Shown here piece after piece: positions 13,571 through 18,041 of a stretch of 18,041 bases of DNA. Position 1 is the stretch's first letter. Each line of letters starts with the position of its first letter. Below the pieces are notes generated by a model that was not told the origin of the DNA, searched no databases, and worked only from the letters and a program-made list of their open reading frames with translations. A program made the translations under genes and the position numbers. Origin of the DNA: an uncultured Pseudomonadota bacterium (GTDB taxonomy: Bacteria; Desulfobacterota_B; Binatia; UBA9968); contig CAMLCX010000034.1 of assembly GCA_946478635.1 (NCBI GenBank), positions 1 to 18,041 of the forward strand, given 5' to 3'.

Positions 13571-14761
13571 ATGAAAGCTGAAGGGCCAGAGCTGCCGCAC
13601 GATTTCATGGAACTGCAGATGGGACCGTCCCATCCGGCAACCCATGGCACGATCAAATTCAATCTCAAGCTCGAGGGCGAGAAGGTTTTAAATTGCGACG
13701 TCGAGGTCGGATTTCTCCACCGCGGCTTCGACAAGAGCTGCGAGCAAGCCACCTGGACCCAGGTGATTCCGTATACCGACCGGCTGAATTACGCCTCGTC
13801 GTTGATCAATAACGTCGGTTACGCTCTGGCCGTCGAAAAGCTCATCGGCGCCGAAACACCGCCGCGCTGCCAGTATATTCGCGTGATCATCAGCGAGCTG
13901 GCGAGGATATTCGATCATTTGACCTGCTGCGGCATGGCGGCTTCGGAGCTGGGGGCGATCACGGTGGGTTTTTACATGATCGAAGCGCGTGAGTTGATCA
14001 CCCGAATCATCGAAGCTCTGACCGGAGCCCGGTTGACCGTAACCTATGTGCGAGTCGGCGGCGTGAAACATGATCTGCAACCCGATTTTGCCGAACGGGT
14101 GACGCAAAGCTTCAAAACAATTCGCCGGCTGCTCGAAGATTGCGATCGCTTGCTATCGCGCAACCGGATCTTTCTCGACCGCATGTCGGACGTCGGCGTG
14201 ATTTCGCAAGAAACCGCGTTGAATTACTCCTTGACCGGGCCGATTTTGCGCGCCACCGGCGTGAGCTACGATGTGCGCAAGGATTTCCCCTACTTGGTCT
14301 ACGATCAAATGGATTTCGAAGTGCCGGTGGGCTCCAAGGGCGACAACCACGACCGCTTCGTCTGCCGCCTCGCGGAGCTCGAACAGAGTATGCGCATCGT
14401 TGAACAGGCGCTGCGGAAACTACCGGTGGGTCCGGTTTGGATCGACGATCCACGTTTTGTCCTGCCGGAAAAAGAGAAAGTTTACGGCAGCATCGAAGGA
14501 TTGATGCATCATTTCAAGATCATCATGGAAGGCGTCAAAGTGCCGCCGGGCGAAACCTATTCCGCGGTGGAAGGGGGCAATGGCGAGTTGGGGTTTTATA
14601 TCGTCAGCGACGGTAGCGGCCGGCCCTACCGCGTGCGCGTGCGCCCGCCCTGCTTTATCGCCATGGGCGCATTTCATGAAATGATCCGGGGCTACATGGT
14701 TGCCGACATCGTGCCGACTTTCGGCATGGTGAATATGATCGGCGGCGAGTGCGATCGTTGA
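13571..14761 (+). CDS. nuoD: NADH-quinone oxidoreductase subunit D (49 kDa subunit)
   Basis: A 396-residue core subunit that forms the quinone cavity with NuoB. The N-terminal MGPSHPATHG (17-26) carries H21 and H25; H25 corresponds to the quinone-binding His of the family. The tyrosine of DRLNY (Y74) is the partner residue. Other family blocks are VEVGFLHRGFDKSCE (44-58), MSDVGVISQETALNYSLTGP and the C-terminal PSFIAMGAF-like segment reading PPCFIAMGAF, ending IGGECDR. Length is normal. It lacks the NiFe-hydrogenase-type terminal cysteines, which fits complex I rather than a hydrogenase. nuoE follows after 4 nt. The main oddity is that its binding partner NuoB is not encoded here. Confidence 0.96.
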   Translation: MKAEGPELPHDFMELQMGPSHPATHGTIKFNLKLEGEKVLNCDVEVGFLHRGFDKSCEQATWTQVIPYTDRLNYASSLINNVGYALAVEKLIGAETPPRCQYIRVIISELARIFDHLTCCGMAASELGAITVGFYMIEARELITRIIEALTGARLTVTYVRVGGVKHDLQPDFAERVTQSFKTIRRLLEDCDRLLSRNRIFLDRMSDVGVISQETALNYSLTGPILRATGVSYDVRKDFPYLVYDQMDFEVPVGSKGDNHDRFVCRLAELEQSMRIVEQALRKLPVGPVWIDDPRFVLPEKEKVYGSIEGLMHHFKIIMEGVKVPPGETYSAVEGGNGELGFYIVSDGSGRPYRVRVRPPCFIAMGAFHEMIRGYMVADIVPTFGMVNMIGGECDR

Positions 14762-14765
14762 AGAT

Positions 14766-15239
14766 ATGGCAGTAGAGTTTTCACCGCCGGCACTGGAAAA
14801 GTTCAACGATATCATCGCGCGCTATCCGAAAAAGGAGGCGGCGATGCTGCCGGTGCTTTATCTGGCGCAGCAGGAGTTCGGCCATATTGGGCCCGAAGCG
14901 ATCGATTATGTCGCCAAACTGATGGGCCAGACACCCGCGCGCGTCTACGGAGTGGTGAGTTTCTACACCATGTTCAACATGAAGCCGATCGGACGGCATC
15001 ATATTCAAGTTTGTCGCACGCTCTCTTGCGCGCTGCGCGGCTCCGAGAGGGTTACGGCGTTGATCAAACAAAAGCTCGGCATCGAGCCCGGGCAAACGAC
15101 TCCGGACCGTCGGTTTACCTTGAGCGAAGTCGAATGTCTCGCCTCCTGCGGCACCGCGCCGATGATGCAGATTAATGACGACTATTACGAAAGCTTAACA
15201 GAGGAAAAGATTGACGAGATTCTTCGTTCATTGACGTAG
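14766..15239 (+). CDS. nuoE: NADH-quinone oxidoreductase subunit E (24 kDa, 2Fe-2S)
   Basis: A 157-residue thioredoxin-like ferredoxin subunit of the NADH-oxidising module. It binds cluster N1a through C83 and C88 (QVCRTLSC) and C124 and C128 (ECLASCGTAPM), all present. The N-terminal helical part YPKKEAAMLPVLYLAQQEFG and VYGVVSFYTMF (60-70) are typical. It lies 4 nt after nuoD. A 109-nt spacer carrying a structured repeat separates it from nuoF, the first real gap inside this operon. Confidence 0.96.
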   Translation: MAVEFSPPALEKFNDIIARYPKKEAAMLPVLYLAQQEFGHIGPEAIDYVAKLMGQTPARVYGVVSFYTMFNMKPIGRHHIQVCRTLSCALRGSERVTALIKQKLGIEPGQTTPDRRFTLSEVECLASCGTAPMMQINDDYYESLTEEKIDEILRSLT

Positions 15240-15278
15240 CAAAAAGGACAACACCCTCACTGGCGTGATTCCAAGCCC

Positions 15279-15325
15279 TTCGGCTGGGCTCAGGATAAAC
15301 TCTGCGAAGAGGTTCGAGCCCCGAA
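15279..15325 (+). repeat. Structured repeat with GNRA-type tetraloop between nuoE and nuoF
   Basis: Outer arms TTCGG plus GGGCTC (15279-15283, 15286-15291) pair with GAGCCC plus CGAA (15316-15321, 15322-15325). The inner stem CTCT (15300-15303)/AGAG (15308-15311) closes a GCGA loop. A smaller alternative stem, AGCCC/GGGCT (15274-15290), overlaps it. The text (CCCTTCGGCTGGGCTCAGGA, then AAACTCTGCGAAGAG) has the look of a dispersed intergenic repeat of this genome type. On the mRNA it would form a stable two-tier hairpin ahead of nuoF. Confidence 0.55.
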
Positions 15326-15348
15326 CAAGTTGGACACTCAACAATAAG

Positions 15349-16617
15349 ATGGAAAAACTTCTGCTCCGAAATGTCGGGATTGCCGAATCGCACACGCTGG
15401 CGACTTACAAGTCGCGCGGCGGTTATGCGTCGTGGCAGAAAGTCGTTGGCGGCATGAAGCCCGAGCAAGTCATCGAAGCAGTAAAAACTTCGGGACTGCG
15501 CGGCCGGGGCGGCGCCGGTTTTCCCACGGGCATGAAGTGGAGCTTCGTGCCGAAAGATAATCCGAAACCCAAATATCTCGTTTGCAACGCCGACGAGAGC
15601 GAGCCCGGGACGTTTAAAGACCGCTTGCTGATCGAGGAAGACCCGCACGCGATAATCGAGGGAACGTTGATCGCGGCTTACGCGATTCAATCACACACCG
15701 CGTTCATCTATATTCGCGGCGAGCTCGCATTTGGCACAAAGCGATTGGAGCGCGCCGTCGAGGAAGTTTATCAGGCCGGCTATGTCGGTAAAAATATTTC
15801 CGGCTCGGGCTACGATTTGGATGTGATCGTGCACCAGGGCGCCGGCGCGTATATCTGCGGCGAGGAAACGGCTTTGCTCTCGTCGCTCGAAGGCGGGCGC
15901 GGCTGGCCGAAGGTGAAGCCGCCATTTCCGGCGACGCACGGTTTATTCGGCTGCCCCACCGTGGTCAACAACGTGGAAACACTCGCCGCGTTGCCGTGGA
16001 TTCTCGAGCGCGGGCCGGCGGCCTACGCTGCGCTAGGCACGGAGAAGAGCAAGGGTACTAAACTCTTCAGCGTCAGCGGCCATATCGCTCGTCCGGGCGT
16101 CTACGAGCTTGAGATGGGCTATCCGTTCAAGAAATTTATCGAGGACGATTGCGGCGGCGTGCCCAACGGCAAAAAACTCAAAGGCGTGATTCCCGGCGGC
16201 GGCTCGATGCCGGTGTTGCGCCCGGAGGAAATCGAGAAGGTCAATTTGGATTACGAATCGGTGCAGGCCGCGGGCAGTTTGCTCGGATCGGGCGGCGTCA
16301 TCGTCATGGACGAAACCACCTGCATGGTGCGGGCGGCGTGGAACATCGCGCGTTTTTACGCCCATGAATCCTGCGGCCAGTGCAGTCCGTGCCGCGAGGG
16401 TTGTCACTGGATGGAAAAAGTCTTTCACCGCATCGAACACGGCGAGGGAGACAAGGGAGATCTTGATTTGATCTTGAATATCAGCGGCAACATCATGGGC
16501 AATACCATCTGCCCGTTTGGCGACGCGGCGGCGATGCCGGCGGCCGCCTTCATCAAGAAATATCGCGACGAGTTCGAGGCGCACATCACGGAGCAGAGAT
16601 GCACGGTTGGACATTAA
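15349..16617 (+). CDS. nuoF: NADH-quinone oxidoreductase subunit F (51 kDa, FMN and NADH binding)
   Basis: A 422-residue subunit carrying the NADH site, FMN and cluster N3. GRGGAGFPTGMKW (52-64) binds the dinucleotide, and the FMN region includes CNADESEPGTFKDR (79-92) and GAGAYICGEETAL (164-176). N3 is held by C342, C345 and C348 in ESCGQCSPCREGC plus C388 in NTICPFGD. The ATG at 15349 (MEKLLLRN) gives the family N-terminus. The frame is open 28 codons further up to 15265, but that part is the translated hairpin repeat and is not accepted. The Shine-Dalgarno is poor. It is followed by a 90-nt spacer with a long imperfect hairpin before nuoG. Confidence 0.96.
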   Translation: MEKLLLRNVGIAESHTLATYKSRGGYASWQKVVGGMKPEQVIEAVKTSGLRGRGGAGFPTGMKWSFVPKDNPKPKYLVCNADESEPGTFKDRLLIEEDPHAIIEGTLIAAYAIQSHTAFIYIRGELAFGTKRLERAVEEVYQAGYVGKNISGSGYDLDVIVHQGAGAYICGEETALLSSLEGGRGWPKVKPPFPATHGLFGCPTVVNNVETLAALPWILERGPAAYAALGTEKSKGTKLFSVSGHIARPGVYELEMGYPFKKFIEDDCGGVPNGKKLKGVIPGGGSMPVLRPEEIEKVNLDYESVQAAGSLLGSGGVIVMDETTCMVRAAWNIARFYAHESCGQCSPCREGCHWMEKVFHRIEHGEGDKGDLDLILNISGNIMGNTICPFGDAAAMPAAAFIKKYRDEFEAHITEQRCTVGH

Positions 16618-16620
16618 GAA

Positions 16621-16703
16621 TGGAGCAATGGATTGTTGGAGTAATGGAATGATGGGTGGGGAGCAATACTCCAACACTCCATCACTCCAATACTCCAGTT
16701 TTT
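16621..16703 (+). repeat. Long imperfect hairpin built of TGGAGTA(A/T)-like units, ending in T5, between nuoF and nuoG
   Basis: The left arm (16621-16655) is made of units like TGGAGCAA, TGGATTGT, TGGAGTAA, TGGAATGA. The right arm (16663-16697) is made of ACTCCAAC, ACTCCATC, ACTCCAAT, ACTCCA. The right arm's reverse complement matches the left at about 25 of 34 positions. It is followed by T residues at 16699-16703 and then the nuoG start at 16708. It is a minisatellite-like dispersed repeat folded on itself. With the T-run it could dampen transcription into nuoG. Confidence 0.6.
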
Positions 16704-16707
16704 GATC

Positions 16708-18041
16708 ATGGATCCGGTCAAGATCACCATCGACGGTAAAGAAGTCGTCACGACCAAGGGTAAGACTGTCATTCAGGCGGCGGCGGAAGTGGGCGTGGCG
16801 ATTCCGCACTATTGCTATCATCCGAAACTGTCCATCGCGGGCAATTGCCGCATGTGTTTGGTCGAAATCGAAAAAATGCCCAAGCTGCAGATTGCCTGCA
16901 ACACGCAAGTCGCGGAGGGCATGGGCATTTTGACCGAGAGCGCCAAAGTCCTGGCGGTGCGAAAAGCCGTGCTCGAGTTTCTCCTGATCAATCATCCGGT
17001 GGACTGCCCGATCTGCGATCAGGCGGGTGAATGCTGGCTGCAAGACTATTACATGCAGCACGATCGCCAGGAGAGCCGCTTTGAAGTTGGAAAAATGCAC
17101 GATCGCAAGCGAACGATCTTCGGACCGAATGTCGTTTTCGACGGCGAGCGCTGCATCAAATGCACGCGCTGCGTGCGTTTTTGCCAGGAGATCACCCAAA
17201 CCGACGAGCTGACGGTCGTCAATCGCAGCGATCACTCGACCATTGATTTGTTCCCGGGAGCCATCCTGGATAATCCGCTGTCGGCCAACGTAGTCGATAT
17301 TTGTCCGGTAGGCGCGCTCACCGACCGTGATTTCCGTTTCAAAGTTCGAGTCTGGTATCTGCAAAAAACCCCGTCCATCTGTCCGGGTTGCAGCACGGGA
17401 TGCAATATCAGCGTCGAGGCTTATCAGAATCGGATCGCGCGCTTTAAGCCGCGCGTCAACGAAGCGGTCAACAGCCACTGGCTCTGCGACGAAGGGCGTT
17501 ATTGTTTTCACGATCTCGCAGGCGGCGAGCGCCTCACCACCCCGATGATCCGCCAGGAGGGCGGTTTGGTGCCGGTAAGCTGGGAGGTTGCGCTACAAGC
17601 CGTGTTTGCCGGACTGACTTCGGCCAAACCGCTGGCCGGTATTCTGTCAGGGCGAAACACCAACGAAGAGGCTTATCTTTTCGCCAAGGTCGTGAGAAAA
17701 ATGTCTTCTGATGCCGCCTTGGAAGTTTTTTACCAGGAGCGCGCGCTCACGGCCGTGCAAAAAATTCTCATGAGCCCGGATCGCTCGCCCAACTTTCGCG
17801 GCGCGCGCGATATGGGTGTGAGCTCCAACGGCGGCTATGAAACGCTGCTGGGAAAACTGGCCGCCGGCCATTTCAACGGCGCCTACGTCGTCGGCGAAGA
17901 TTTGATCACGACCGCCGCGGAACCTGATAAGGTTCGCGCCGCGCTGGAGAAGCTGCCGTTTCTCGTGGTCCAGGACACGCGACTCACGGAGACCACCAAA
18001 TTGGCGCATGTGGTTTTGCCATCGACGCACTTCGGCGAAAA
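16708..18041 (+). CDS. nuoG: NADH-quinone oxidoreductase subunit G (75 kDa), 3' end beyond window
   Basis: 444 codons are seen and the frame runs off the window. The N-terminal ferredoxin domain binds N1b (C36, C47, C50, C64). H96-x3-C100-x2-C103-x5-C109 (HPVDCPICDQAGEC) is the His-ligated N5. C149-x2-C152-x2-C155 with C199 (DICPVGAL) is N4. The molybdopterin-oxidoreductase-like domain opens with C225-x2-C228-x3-C232 and C260 (WLCDEGR), the ligands of the extra cluster N7, which many lineages have lost. From about residue 290 the sequence is the usual degenerate molybdopterin-binding fold without a cofactor (SGRNTNEEAYLF, VVGEDLITTAAEP). The ATG at 16708 gives MDPVKITIDGKEV, the normal start. 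Family usual length is about 600-900, so roughly half is present. Confidence 0.95.
   Translation, partial: MDPVKITIDGKEVVTTKGKTVIQAAAEVGVAIPHYCYHPKLSIAGNCRMCLVEIEKMPKLQIACNTQVAEGMGILTESAKVLAVRKAVLEFLLINHPVDCPICDQAGECWLQDYYMQHDRQESRFEVGKMHDRKRTIFGPNVVFDGERCIKCTRCVRFCQEITQTDELTVVNRSDHSTIDLFPGAILDNPLSANVVDICPVGALTDRDFRFKVRVWYLQKTPSICPGCSTGCNISVEAYQNRIARFKPRVNEAVNSHWLCDEGRYCFHDLAGGERLTTPMIRQEGGLVPVSWEVALQAVFAGLTSAKPLAGILSGRNTNEEAYLFAKVVRKMSSDAALEVFYQERALTAVQKILMSPDRSPNFRGARDMGVSSNGGYETLLGKLAAGHFNGAYVVGEDLITTAAEPDKVRAALEKLPFLVVQDTRLTETTKLAHVVLPSTHFGE

Noticed and set aside
15265..15348. Upstream extension of nuoF to a GTG at 15265
   Set aside because: The added residues are the translated hairpin repeat and are not part of NuoF; the ATG at 15349 fits the family.
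16621..16697. CRISPR-like array of short repeats
   Set aside because: Units are about 8 nt, degenerate and self-complementary, with no spacers of constant length and no cas genes.
16033..17511. 492-codon open frame on the minus strand across nuoF and nuoG
   Set aside because: It spans two well-defined complex I genes and their hairpin spacer; its sequence shows no recognisable domain and is rich in shadow-type residues.

Overview
The window looks like a chromosomal stretch of a GC-rich (mid-to-high fifties percent by eye) Gram-negative-type bacterium that is probably known mainly from environmental genomes. Three things point that way: solute-binding proteins of the NMT1 and Bug/TctC types without transporter partners, a 14-subunit-type complex I operon whose NuoG keeps the N7 cysteines, and several short dispersed hairpin repeats between genes. 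Binatota, Tectomicrobia, Rokubacteria or another deltaproteobacteria-like lineage would fit. This placement is inference from gene content, with no marker gene behind it.

Layout. Positions 1-2035 (+) hold a metabolic cluster: the tail of a GlcD/VAO-type FAD-linked oxidase, a TenA/PqqC-fold (haem-oxygenase-like diiron) enzyme, and a SAM-dependent O-methyltransferase 2 nt behind it. Positions 2234-3631 encode a DHH/DHHA1 phosphoesterase with an RCK-N/TrkA-N-like N-terminal domain. Positions 3751-4143 encode a small glyoxalase/VOC protein. Positions 4255-6811 hold an NMT1/THI5-like periplasmic binding protein followed by a TcuA-like FAD dehydrogenase, which could be a capture-and-oxidise pair for an organic acid.

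Positions 6812-9640 are an accessory island. It has a frame-disrupted gene remnant that starts like a ribbon-helix-helix antitoxin, a repeat-rich promoter region, and a tightly coupled three-gene unit: an AbiEi-like antitoxin with a PD-(D/E)xK-like N-terminus, an AbiEii-like nucleotidyltransferase, and a 104-residue third protein that may be a deletion scar. Nested inverted repeats follow it. Position 9688 begins a Bug/TctC-type binding protein. A convergent intergenic repeat separates it from a CapA-like metallophosphatase on the minus strand (10984-12345).

Positions 12510-18041 hold a complex I operon: promoter, palindrome, intrinsic terminator, nuoA, nuoC, nuoD, nuoE, nuoF and nuoG (cut by the window end). 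nuoB, which normally lies between nuoA and nuoC, is absent: 6 nt separate the two genes. An intrinsic-terminator-like hairpin with nine T residues lies 14 nt before the nuoA start, downstream of the best promoter, so the operon may be attenuated or the leader may make a small RNA. Two further structured repeats lie between nuoE and nuoF and between nuoF and nuoG. No tRNA, rRNA, CRISPR array or complete insertion sequence was seen.
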